Origin: Opitutaceae bacterium
GTDB taxonomy: Bacteria > Verrucomicrobiota > Verrucomicrobiia > Opitutales > Opitutaceae
NCBI GenBank assembly: GCA_016711225.1
Contig: JADJTK010000017.1
Span: 1 to 64,000 of the forward strand
Reading direction: 5' to 3'
DNA: 64,000 nt
The number at the start of each line of letters is the position of its first letter. Position 1 is the stretch's first letter. Position numbers and translations under genes: made by a program. The notes beneath the pieces are model-generated. The model was not told the origin of the DNA and made no database searches. It saw nothing but the letters and a program-made list of their open reading frames with translations. Positions 44,601 through 51,881 of this stretch are shown here, one piece after another.

Positions 44601-45387
44601 AGTCGCGGTCGGGGATCGTGATCTCCTCCGCCAGCCCCACGCGCCGTCGCCCCTCCGGCAGTTCTTCCACGCGGATGCGATGCGACGCCGACTCGATCGA
44701 ACTCGCCGGGAATCCGCTGACGAGCACGTCGAACGCATAGTAATGATGCGATGAGACACTAGACGCATCGACCTTCGCCGGAGTCGGGGCCGCAGTCCCG
44801 GGCGCGCCCGGGACCGAGGTCGCCGGGAAATACTTTGCTCCAGTTGTCATCGGGAAGCGCACCTCCGCTGCCGTCGCGGTGAGCGCCACCGGCTGGATGA
44901 AGCGGATCACAACCCGCACCGTTTCGCCGGGGAGGAAATTGGCCACCGCCGTGGAGAACAGCGCCGGGTCGTGCTGCTCAAGCAACGCCGCCTTCTTCCC
45001 CTCCGCCTTCGCGGTCTCGTATTCGACCCGCGCCTGCTTCTTCTCCCGCACCACGCTTTGAATCACCCGATCACGGAAGTGCAGTTCGAACTGGGTGAGG
45101 GTCGCCTCCGACGGCAACGGATAGAGGTAAGTCGCCTCCAAGGCCGTCTCGGTGCGATTGGTGAAGGTTTGGGTGATCTGCGCCTCGAGCAGCCCGGGCT
45201 GCACCTCGAGCACGACCTCGGTGGATTCAAGCGGAACGACGATCCGCTCCCCATCGGCGCCGTTGGCGTAGCAGAGGCCGCACGGCGAACTGGGATCGGT
45301 TGATACGGCGAACAGCAACGACGGAGTGGCCAGCCCGAGCAGGAGCAGCCAACCGGTCGCGAACAGGGAGTGAGAGCAGCGTTTCAT
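41647..45387 (-). CDS. VIT-vWA domain fused to a TonB-receptor-like outer-membrane barrel
   Basis: 1,246 residues. Signal peptide (to ~27); a VIT domain (~40-170; QTFTNRTETALEATYLYPLP, VVREKKQARVEYETAKAEG); a vWA domain (~310-490) with an intact MIDAS (DRSGSM 317-322, GGGTEM, TDGDVG); a VIT-vWA C-terminal region (ALSFQLVTELTSRVAVD); then from ~652 a TonB-receptor plug signature (EVIVLSPFEV, TTLAGTRLRTELHDIG, SAVSVVTEELLKDIG) and a beta-barrel ending LLLRVSQEF, an outer-membrane C-terminal signature. I know of no such fusion. Its C-terminal half is closely related to the separate barrel gene at 45943-47850. It may be a surface adhesin or TonB-linked receptor; function unknown. Confidence 0.85.
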   Translation of the reverse strand: MKRCSHSLFATGWLLLLGLATPSLLFAVSTDPSSPCGLCYANGADGERIVVPLESTEVVLEVQPGLLEAQITQTFTNRTETALEATYLYPLPSEATLTQFELHFRDRVIQSVVREKKQARVEYETAKAEGKKAALLEQHDPALFSTAVANFLPGETVRVVIRFIQPVALTATAAEVRFPMTTGAKYFPATSVPGAPGTAAPTPAKVDASSVSSHHYYAFDVLVSGFPASSIESASHRIRVEELPEGRRRVGLAEEITIPDRDFLLRIEPRVVGEPASTVVTQRAGSGSYGMFTVFPPRARQLSGRAARGRDVLFLLDRSGSMNGARLTSAKLGLQGCLSLLETADCFQIVVFDDKHSFYKSTWTPATPAAVAEADTYVGQLQTGGGTEMQPALEAALDFSATKRSEREQIVVFLTDGDVGNAGDLLKLLEAKIGSTRLFTFGIGSAPNAFLIGKMAELGRGQARFINDDKTIARELSDLFETLATPVLTGLRLTLVDANDSPVAATVFPRTLRDVFMARPVQAVFAADGAVPVAVLLEAQRDGEMVQVRLPLEGSETRGDGVAKHFGRMLYADLEAQQRAAGIGSAEGVALEQRKLEAALSFQLVTELTSRVAVDRTIARAPDAALVSTTVAQYGAADQPVASPTGAAVAPEEEVIVLSPFEVAADSTSGYCAATTLAGTRLRTELHDIGSAVSVVTEELLKDIGTKRLEEVLPYTNEPMENPAFAHTGVDAGLLNGLPIATVVDFNTVERITVQPVGPTWTELSQIRASYRRERTLEAGISDGGVANAKLLAAGTGGDDRWAGLAVLSYLRDEHSRWSALLSGRHQFGVGEVEAGAQWRELSGYGRLGLGTAALQLHNDVGTQLRLQAAWHRLDRDDPLQFRRDSAIARYDGLGFYNLDLLTAPARKIEDGIVQADVGGSTKAWGRQIWNASLRWHRQTPEFVWQVPVATPVLARDTVQFTAGDQLSTADNKVRLNAHFGWAQQRTQGETEGTRQTLKWAGGANWELGRGLSVFAEVGHEEVLPLVPSGVLRAGSAGWASVSLPVERRRSVQLGGRVELMDGKITGSISVFRERVTNLAYRDWAWEMDHPEALLDGGREWVSPIRYGVSDAFARAGWRTEWNVQPLRNLTATIRWYEDFENQGPVAGGNHRGSFLMRYDFDRGWMKGFSLGGGFDYRNAVRFGDGVVLAGGANWNLLFGYEVRLFGPERTKVQLTLRNLGGNEYQPTRFSHDRGRQLLLRVSQEF

Positions 45388-45451
45388 GGGAGGAGGAGGT
45401 TCGAGGGAATGCGTAACAACATTTCCACCCTACCACTTCCCCCCGCCCGGG

Positions 45452-45500
45452 TTGTCAGTGCCGCGTAAGACTTTGTCAGAGATTTCCCCGCCAGTTGTCA
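45452..45500 (-). promoter_or_regulatory. Triple TGACAA direct repeat upstream of the VIT-vWA-barrel gene
   Basis: Three TGACAA boxes at spacings of 22 and 21 bases, 64 bases before the start, followed by GTGGTAGGGT. Same architecture as the boxes before the other two genes of the cluster. Confidence 0.75.
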
Positions 45501-45942
45501 TGAAGGCGTGGCGTGGGTCTCCAGACCCGTGGGATCGGAGTCGCTCTTCCCGCAAACACGGACCTGGAGGTCCGTGCCACCGTGGCCCGCTCCTTCAGGA
45601 CGGGTCTCCGCGTCTCCACGCGGGGCATGCTCAGGCGGCCCGCGCGGGATGAAGCCCCGCACCACGACCAGCAGCACGTCGCCATCACCATTTCGTCCTG
45701 CTCCTTCTTGTTCTCTTGCTCCCAAAGCTCTTGCGAACGTCGCTACGCGAGCCCCGAACGCTCCCGCACTCCTCGTAGCGAAGCCCGGCAGAGCTTCGTG
45801 CCCGTCGTTCCAAACGACGTTCTGGCGCACGTCGCTACACGCCGAATCGAATCCTCCCGCCCCGTCGCAAAACGGGCCCCGCCCTGAGGCGGAGCCCGTT
45901 CCTCAACCCTGCGTTCTCCCTGCGGAAATCGGCTCCAAGACT
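45501..45942. repeat. Second copy of the composite palindrome array
   Basis: Nearly identical to 41200-41646, including CACGGACCTGGAGGTCCGTG (45557), GACGTTCTGGCGCACGTC (45816) and the closing terminator. Indicates a segmental duplication together with the adjacent barrel-coding sequence. Confidence 0.75.
45869..45900 (-). terminator. Rho-independent terminator of the stand-alone barrel gene
   Basis: Minus-strand AACGGGCTCCGCCTCAGGGCGGGGCCCGTTTT (stem and T run), about 43 bases after the stop codon. Same hairpin as at 41577-41608. Confidence 0.85.
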
Positions 45943-47850
45943 TCAGAACTTCTGAGCCACGCGTAGCTGCAACTCCCGGCCGCGGTCGTTGGCAAATCGC
46001 GTGGGCTGGTACTCGTTACATCCTAGATTGCGCAACGTCAGCTCGACCGACATCTCCACGGCTGCGGTCAACCTGCGAGTATAGCCGATCGCGAGATGCC
46101 ACTTGAGCCCACCCGCGAGCACTTCCCCGTCGTTGAACCGCACTGCATTCCGATAATCGAGCCCTCCTCCGAGCGAAACGCCCTTCAGATAACCGTACGG
46201 AAAGTCATAGCGGGCCTGCATCATCCCGCGGTGGTTTCCACCGATGACCGGCCCCTGATCCCTGCGATCCTCGTACCATCGGCACACCGCCATAAAGTCC
46301 CTCCACGGCCGCACGGTCCATTCGGTTCGCCATCCGGCGCGACAGAAGCGCTCGTCCACGCCATACCGGGCCGGGCTGATCCAACCGCCATCGCGCGTCA
46401 CCACCGCCGTCGGATGCGCCGCCTCCCACGCCCAATCGCGGAAAGCGGAGTCCACGACGCGTTCACCAAACCCGCCCACCGAACCCTCGACCAACTCGCC
46501 GAAGAGATGCACGCGGATCCCGGCTTGGATACTGTCCCGATGCTCGGTGGGCAACCCGACCGTAGTCCAAGATGCCCCCACCCGTCGCACTTCGCCGCTC
46601 GGCACCACCGGGACCATCTCCTCGTGTCCGAGTTCCACTAACAGCTCCACTCCGCCGCCGATCCGCCAGCCGCCGCCGGCCGCCCACCTCAGCGCACCGC
46701 GGGCTCCCGTGTTCTCTTCGTCTGCGCCGCGGCGCGACCATCCGAGATCGGCCCTGAGGTGAACCTTGTCATCAACCAGCGAAAGCCGGTCGCCAGCGGT
46801 GAACTGCAGATCGTCACACACCAGAGCCGGCAGCGTAACCTCGTCCGGCCAAACCCAGTCGGAGGTCTGCCGATGCCAAAGAACGGCGACGTCCCACTCG
46901 TGCCGCCCCCAGTCGCTGATCGCCCCAGCCAGACCGACCTCCACCAGCCGATCCCCCAGGCTGCGGACCGGGCCGGTGAGCAGATCGAGGTTGAAGAATC
47001 CGAGCCCATCAAATCTCGCGGTCGCCGAATTCCGGAGGAACTGCAGCGGGTCTTCGCGCACGAGCTCGTGCCACGCCACCGTCACCCGCGCCTGGGTGTT
47101 ACTGTGTCGACCATACATCAGGCCAACCTTGCCGAGCGCGGTGCGACCATACCCCGCCAGTCTCTGCCATTGGAGGTTCGCCTCAAGGCGAGTGTCATCA
47201 ATCCGGGCCCACCCCTCGGTATAGGCGCCCCAGCTCTCGTGCTCATCATTTGAATGGGTGAGCACCGCCAGCGCAGCCAAGTTCTGGGCGCTACCGACCG
47301 CATTCGCGTGCACCTTTGCACTTGTCCTTCCACCGTCGCAGATCCCGCCCTCGACCAACCCGGATGGGCGATAGCTCGCGCGACGCTGCACCACCTCGGA
47401 CCACGCCGGACCACCTGACTGCACGACCAAGTGTTCCACCGTCCCCAAATCGACCACGGTCGCGATCGGCAGCCGGTCAAGCAGACCGGAATCCATACCC
47501 GCCCGGGCGAAGACTGGGTGATCGAGTGGTTCACAGGTTGCCGCGAGGACGTCCTCGAGATAGCGCGCTCCGAGATCTTCGAGGAGCATCGGCGTCGCGA
47601 CCGAAACCGCTCCGATCGAGTCCTGTACTTCGGTACGGAGTCGTCCTGTTTCAAAAGACGGCGTTGGCTGGAGTTTCTCGACCTCTTCGAACGGGTAGCA
47701 ACAGCCGAGCAAGATGATCTCGTCTTCAGGGTTTGGTGCGGCGGGAGCGGCCGGGGACGCCTCCGCAGCGTTGTCAGCCCGCGCTGCCGGAGCGAGCACG
47801 AGCAGGAGCAGCAGACCGGCAGTCCATACTCTGAGTGGAGTGGTTATCAT
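45943..47850 (-). CDS. TonB-receptor-like outer-membrane barrel protein
   Basis: 635 residues. Signal peptide (MITTPLRVWTAGLLLLLVLA), a degenerate plug signature (EIILLGCCYPFEEV, LRTEVQDSIGAVSVAT), a short plug region (SGLLDRLPIATVVDLGTVE) and a beta-barrel ending LQLRVAQKF. From about residue 75 it matches the C-terminal half of the VIT-vWA-barrel protein residue by residue over long stretches. It is shorter than normal TonB-dependent receptors (700-1000). 76 bases downstream of the SIMPL-like gene with no box in between, so co-transcribed with it. Possibly a partner or precursor of the fusion protein. Confidence 0.8.
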   Translation of the reverse strand: MITTPLRVWTAGLLLLLVLAPAARADNAAEASPAAPAAPNPEDEIILLGCCYPFEEVEKLQPTPSFETGRLRTEVQDSIGAVSVATPMLLEDLGARYLEDVLAATCEPLDHPVFARAGMDSGLLDRLPIATVVDLGTVEHLVVQSGGPAWSEVVQRRASYRPSGLVEGGICDGGRTSAKVHANAVGSAQNLAALAVLTHSNDEHESWGAYTEGWARIDDTRLEANLQWQRLAGYGRTALGKVGLMYGRHSNTQARVTVAWHELVREDPLQFLRNSATARFDGLGFFNLDLLTGPVRSLGDRLVEVGLAGAISDWGRHEWDVAVLWHRQTSDWVWPDEVTLPALVCDDLQFTAGDRLSLVDDKVHLRADLGWSRRGADEENTGARGALRWAAGGGWRIGGGVELLVELGHEEMVPVVPSGEVRRVGASWTTVGLPTEHRDSIQAGIRVHLFGELVEGSVGGFGERVVDSAFRDWAWEAAHPTAVVTRDGGWISPARYGVDERFCRAGWRTEWTVRPWRDFMAVCRWYEDRRDQGPVIGGNHRGMMQARYDFPYGYLKGVSLGGGLDYRNAVRFNDGEVLAGGLKWHLAIGYTRRLTAAVEMSVELTLRNLGCNEYQPTRFANDRGRELQLRVAQKF

Positions 47851-47926
47851 CGGGGAGTTCCGGACGGAAGCCAGGCGGGAGGATGTCTCGAATTCTCAGA
47901 ATCAACGTTTCAGCGGGGCATCCGCC

Positions 47927-48904
47927 TCACTTCTTCTCTGCCTCCATCTCCCGGATTGACCGGATTTCGAAGCTGTAGTCGACCCAAAGCTCGACCTCGT
48001 TCTCCGAGCAGCTGCGCAGCTTGATCGGGCCGCTCAACCCACTCACGAGCACCTCGAAATCAGAGCCGAGTCCCTTCTTAACGACCTCGTAGTCCTCAAA
48101 AATCTTCCCGAGCAGATCCTTCCGTAGATCATTCGGGCGTTTCAGATAGAGAGCCACCGGCCCGTCGATCACCTTCGTGCCGCCGAGTAGTTTTGATCCC
48201 GACACCAGGGCCCGCACTTGCTTGACCCGTTCGTAGAGCCGGGCATCGCCGAGCTCAGCGAACACCGCGAAATTCGCGTACGACGTCACCACCCCGCCCT
48301 TGCCGATGAGCGAGCGCTGCCGATTGCCGCTCATGAGCTGCACCTCGCGGTTCTCGAACCGCAGCCCCGGCACGGCCTTGATCGCCGCGGCCAACGCGTC
48401 CACGGAATCCGTGAGCTCCTTGTTCCGGCCATCCTGCTTGTCGGCGGCGTTCGAGAGTGCGAACTCGATCACCACTGCATCCGCGCGCCGGATCAGGGTG
48501 ATCGGGACATTAGGAGTGAGTCCCAAGGCGGCGTCGCGCAGGAACTGACTGGTGACGACCGAGATCGACGCCCCGACGTCCTTCAGCTCCGTGTTGATCC
48601 GGTTTCCGGCCAAGGTGCTCGCCGCCACATACCCGCGGTCTTCGGCCGACGCCACGCAGAACGGGCTAAGCACCACCACATCCTCCACTGAGGCCGGCTG
48701 CGCACTCGGAGTTCCCTGGGCCAGCAACCCGCCCGCCGCGGCCGAGGCCAGCAGCGACACGAGCAGCAGGGCCTTCGCACCGGTCTGCCGCCGCGGCGCG
48801 GTGCCGAGAAGGGACGCCGGCACGTTGGGCAGAGCATCGGAGCAAAGATCGCCGCTGGCGGACGAGCCGCGGGACACGAGAGAGGTGTTTCGGGATGAGT
48901 TCAT
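47927..48904 (-). CDS. TonB-plug signature joined to a SIMPL-like domain
   Basis: 325 residues from the ATG that gives a membrane-targeting N-terminus (LLLVSLLASAAAGGLLAQ at ~46-63). Residues 76-125 hold the plug signature (DVVVLSPFCVAS, STLAGNRINTELKDVG, ASISVVTSQFLRD). The remainder (ITLIRRADAVVIEFALSNAAD, then VTSYANFAVFAEL) resembles SIMPL/DUF541 periplasmic domains in pattern, but I am not sure. No barrel. Preceded by the triple TGACAA box; first gene of a two-gene operon with the stand-alone barrel. Function unknown. Confidence 0.7.
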   Translation of the reverse strand: MNSSRNTSLVSRGSSASGDLCSDALPNVPASLLGTAPRRQTGAKALLLVSLLASAAAGGLLAQGTPSAQPASVEDVVVLSPFCVASAEDRGYVAASTLAGNRINTELKDVGASISVVTSQFLRDAALGLTPNVPITLIRRADAVVIEFALSNAADKQDGRNKELTDSVDALAAAIKAVPGLRFENREVQLMSGNRQRSLIGKGGVVTSYANFAVFAELGDARLYERVKQVRALVSGSKLLGGTKVIDGPVALYLKRPNDLRKDLLGKIFEDYEVVKKGLGSDFEVLVSGLSGPIKLRSCSENEVELWVDYSFEIRSIREMEAEKK

Positions 48905-48972
48905 GAGAGGAGGGTTGATTGGGATCTGTCGTGGATTCGACGTCACCAGCCTACCACTTCCGCCCGCCCGAG

Positions 48973-49020
48973 TTGTCAGACCCACGTAAGACTTTGTCAG
49001 AAGTTCCCCGGCAGATGTCA
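48973..49020 (-). promoter_or_regulatory. Triple TGACAA direct repeat upstream of the SIMPL-like gene
   Basis: TGACAT, TGACAA, TGACAA at 21-base spacing; the last ends 68 bases before the start, followed by GTGGTAGGCT. Third instance of the motif in this cluster. Confidence 0.7.
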
Positions 49021-49300
49021 TGGGGGGCGGGTGGCATGGGTCTCCGACCCATGGGCTCGAGGATGGGGCCCATTCTTCCAAACACGGACCTGGAGGTCCG
49101 CGCCACCGTGGCCCGCTCCTTCAGGACGGGTTTCCGAGGCTCCGCCCGGGGCGTGCACAGGCGGCCCGCGCGGGCTGAAGCCGCGCGCCACGACGAGCGG
49201 TTCATGTCCGTCCCCCTTTTCTCCTGCTACTACTCCTGCTCCTTCCTCCGATCCCGACGTTCTTGCGAACGTCGCTACACGCCGGGCAGCGCCTCCCCAT
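49021..49300. repeat. Shorter copy of the composite palindrome array
   Basis: Shares the ACACGGACCTGGAGGTCCG and GGCGGCCCGCGCGGGCTGAAG units with the arrays at 41200 and 45501 and has GACGTTCTTGCGAACGTC at 49256, but lacks the terminator. Confidence 0.65.
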
Positions 49301-49351
49301 TCCCCATTCGCGATCGGCCCTCACGACGAACGCTTCCCGAAATCCGGGCAC

Positions 49352-49383
49352 AAAAAAGCGGCCGGTATTGCTACCGGCCGCTC
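49352..49383 (-). terminator. Rho-independent terminator of tRNA-Gly
   Basis: Minus-strand GCGGCCGGTAGC-AATACCGGCCGC followed by six T, five bases after the tRNA end. Confidence 0.9.
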
Positions 49384-49388
49384 TAAAG

Positions 49389-49464
49389 TGGAGCGGGCGA
49401 AGAGACTCGAACTCTCGACGTCTACCTTGGCAAGGTAGTGCTCTACCAACTGAGCTACGCCCGC
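49389..49464 (-). tRNA. tRNA-Gly (anticodon GCC)
   Basis: 76 bases on the minus strand. Acceptor stem GCGGGCG pairs with CGCCCGC; D-arm GCTCAGTTGGTAGAGC; anticodon stem CTACC-TTGCCAA-GGTAG with anticodon GCC; T-arm with GAGAGTTCGAGTCTC; the 3 prime CCA is encoded. Reads GGC and GGT glycine codons, heavily used in this GC-rich DNA. Confidence 0.95.
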
Positions 49465-49693
49465 GGAACAGAGAGGCGAGTAAGGTCGGCGCGCTTGCCT
49501 CCGTCAATAATCATTTTTGAAAAATCTTCAGCGGAACCGGATTTTTTCCAAATTACCTCCCGCGTATCGGATCAACGGATCAGAACCGCGCCAGCGGCCC
49601 CGGGCGCCTCGCCCGCCGCGACCAGTCTTCCTCCGTCCACCCTCCGCCCTCGGGCCCGGGAAACCGCCCCCCCGGCAACGACCGCGCCGCCCC

Positions 49694-50512
49694 CTACTCC
49701 GTCATCTTGAAGTTGATCGTGTACGTGCCGCTCTTGGCCCCGGGCACCGCTCCGATCGAGCGCACCTTGTGAAAGGCGTCGATCACCGACTGGTCGTACT
49801 CGGCGTCTCCCGACGTCTTGGTGACCACCACCGCGGAGATGGAGCCGTCGACCGCGAGAAAGAAGGACACCTTGGCCACCAGCAGATCGTTCACCGAGTC
49901 GGGCATCTCGTGGGCCGCGCGCAGGGCGTTGATGAGCCGGCCGAAGTAGGCGTCGAGGGCGGCGATCATCACCTTGGTGCCGCCGGTGCCACCGCCGTCG
50001 CCGCGCGGGCCGGCCGCCGACTTCATGAGGTCGTCCACAATGCCCTTGGCGTCGATGCCGGGGGCGGCCGCCCCCTTCGCCCCGGCGCTGCGCACCTTCT
50101 GGTTGGCCGCCAGTTGCTTGGTATTCTGCTTTTGGAAATCGGCGTAGCTGGTCGTCTTGTTCTTCAGGGCCGGCGCGTTCTTCGCGGCGGCGGCCTTGCT
50201 CAGCTTGGCCGCCTCCTTCTCCGCCTTCGCCTCGGCCGCTGCGATCTCCTGAGCGGACGGGATCTTCACCCGCTTCACCTTCGACTTCTTGAATTTCACG
50301 ACGGGGTCCTTCACCCCGGGATTCTTCGAGGGCGCCCCCGGCATCTCAAAATGATCGCCGATCTCAATGTCCTCCGCGTTCACCAGATCGAACACCATCG
50401 GGTTGATCTCGGTCGCCTTCTGCACCCACAGCGACGCGGCCACGATAGCGGAAATAACCGCTGCGTGGAAGGTGGCCGAGAGGGCGATGGCGCCTGGTGA
50501 ACTCGCTCGCAT
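49694..50512 (-). CDS. TonB/TolA-like energy transducer
   Basis: 272 residues: one membrane anchor near the N-terminus (ALSATFHAAVISAIVAASLW), a Lys/Ala-rich periplasm-spanning stretch (KKSKVKRVKIPSAQEIAAAE and beyond), and a TonB C-terminal-like domain (YFGRLINALRA, VSFFLAVDGSISAVVV, YDQSVIDAFHKV). Transfers energy from the ExbB-ExbD motor to outer-membrane receptors. Last gene of the ExbB-ExbD-TonB operon; likely energises the barrel proteins encoded just downstream. Confidence 0.85.
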   Translation of the reverse strand: MRASSPGAIALSATFHAAVISAIVAASLWVQKATEINPMVFDLVNAEDIEIGDHFEMPGAPSKNPGVKDPVVKFKKSKVKRVKIPSAQEIAAAEAKAEKEAAKLSKAAAAKNAPALKNKTTSYADFQKQNTKQLAANQKVRSAGAKGAAAPGIDAKGIVDDLMKSAAGPRGDGGGTGGTKVMIAALDAYFGRLINALRAAHEMPDSVNDLLVAKVSFFLAVDGSISAVVVTKTSGDAEYDQSVIDAFHKVRSIGAVPGAKSGTYTINFKMTE

Positions 50513-50541
50513 GGATGGCGGAAATCTAGTCCGGGGACGGC

Positions 50542-50964
50542 CTATTTCGACACCTGGGTGTCGAGACTGATCCGGCTCAGTCCCACCTTCTTCACTTCAT
50601 CGAGCACGCTCACCACCTGCTGATACTGGAGGGTGAAGTCGGCCTCGATGCGGATCACCGGCGGCTTGGGACTTTCCGCCAGCGTCGCCAGGTTCACGCG
50701 CAACTGGGCGAGGCTGGTGCGGCGATCGCCCCAGTAGTAGTTGCCGTTGCGGTCGACCGCGATGAGCTGCGCCGGCTCCGGCTTTTTCTGCTGTGTGGTT
50801 CCGTCCACCACCGGCAGGTCGAGGGGGATCGACTGGTTCTGCTGAATGAGCGGCGTGGCGATCATGAAGATGATCAGCAGGGTGAAGCCCAGATCGACCA
50901 TGTTGGTGATGTTGAGCTCCGCCACCGGATGCAGACCACGCTGACGTTTGAAGGTGCGTGCCAT
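50542..50964 (-). CDS. exbD: ExbD/TolR biopolymer transport protein
   Basis: 140 residues. One membrane segment with the essential aspartate (ITNMVDLGFTLLIIFMIATP) after a basic N-terminus (MARTFKRQRG), then a periplasmic domain (PLDLPVVDGTTQQKK, VIRIEADFTLQYQQVVSVLD). Works with ExbB as the proton-driven motor. 8 bases from exbB. The longer upstream frame runs inside exbB and is not used. Confidence 0.9.
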   Translation of the reverse strand: MARTFKRQRGLHPVAELNITNMVDLGFTLLIIFMIATPLIQQNQSIPLDLPVVDGTTQQKKPEPAQLIAVDRNGNYYWGDRRTSLAQLRVNLATLAESPKPPVIRIEADFTLQYQQVVSVLDEVKKVGLSRISLDTQVSK

Positions 50965-50972
50965 GGTCGGGT

Positions 50973-51707
50973 TCAGCCCTGCTCGGTCGTGGTGGTGGAG
51001 GCCGAGGTCTCCAGCTCGATACGGTCCGCCAGGCTGCTGGCGTAGTTCTCCAGCTCGGTGATGAGCACCTTCACCTGGTTGAGCAGGAAGTTGTAGCCGA
51101 ACACCGAGGGGATGGCGACGATGAGGCCGGCGATGGTCGTGATCAGCGCCGCCGATACACCGGGGGCGAGGGTCTGGATCGAGGCCGACTGCGCGGTGGC
51201 CACCGAGCTGAACGCCACCATCACGCCCCACACCGTGCCCAGCAGCCCGAGGAAGGGCGCGCCGGAGACGATCGAGGCGAGAAAGATCATGCTGGCTTCA
51301 TAGCGCAGGACCTGGCGGCCCAGCGCCCGCTGCAGGGCGTTCTCGGCATGCTCGATGCGCGAGCGGATGTTCTGCTCGCCGCGCTCCTGCCCGATCTGGG
51401 CGGCGCGCGCATAGGCCTCCATCGCGTCGGCAAAGAGGTCGCCGTAGGGGATGGTGCGCTTGGTGCGGAACAGCTCCGGCAGGTCGAAGAGGCGGCGCTC
51501 CTCGCGCAGACGGTATTCAAACGCCTCGTTGAAGCGCTTGAGCTTCTTCAGCTCGAAGTATTTTCCGAGCATCACCGACCAGGCAAAGATGCTGAATACG
51601 CCCAGCAGGCAGGTGATCGCCTGCCCGACGTGGTCGGTATTGGCGAAGATCTCGATGATGTTGACGTTGGCGGCGAGGAACACGGAGGAGGAAAGTGGAC
51701 CTGACAT
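50973..51707 (-). CDS. exbB: ExbB/TolQ/MotA proton channel protein
   Basis: 244 residues with three membrane segments: ITCLLGVFSIFAWSVMLGKYFEL near the N-terminus (in part), FLASIVSGAPFLGLLGTVWGVM and ISAALITTIAGLIVAIPSVFGYN-like (in part). GAPFLGLLGTVWGVM is the MotA/TolQ/ExbB hallmark. Forms the inner-membrane proton channel with ExbD and drives TonB. First gene of the operon; divergent from tmk. Confidence 0.92.
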   Translation of the reverse strand: MSGPLSSSVFLAANVNIIEIFANTDHVGQAITCLLGVFSIFAWSVMLGKYFELKKLKRFNEAFEYRLREERRLFDLPELFRTKRTIPYGDLFADAMEAYARAAQIGQERGEQNIRSRIEHAENALQRALGRQVLRYEASMIFLASIVSGAPFLGLLGTVWGVMVAFSSVATAQSASIQTLAPGVSAALITTIAGLIVAIPSVFGYNFLLNQVKVLITELENYASSLADRIELETSASTTTTEQG

Positions 51708-51881
51708 TGGGCGAAGTGTTGGGGCGTTGGCGGCGACGCTTCAACGGAATTTCCCGCCAACAACCGCCGCCCATGCCGGCGTTTTCGTTTGCGACGCGTT
51801 TTCACCGCCCTTTGCCTAGCCTCCCATGGTTTCCCGCGCCTCCCCGGCCTTCGCCCACCGCCCCAGCCCCTGCGTCCCCTC

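Noticed and set aside
41200..49300. Possible CRISPR array in the repeated blocks
   Set aside because: The repeats are unequal palindromes without regular spacers, and no cas genes are present.
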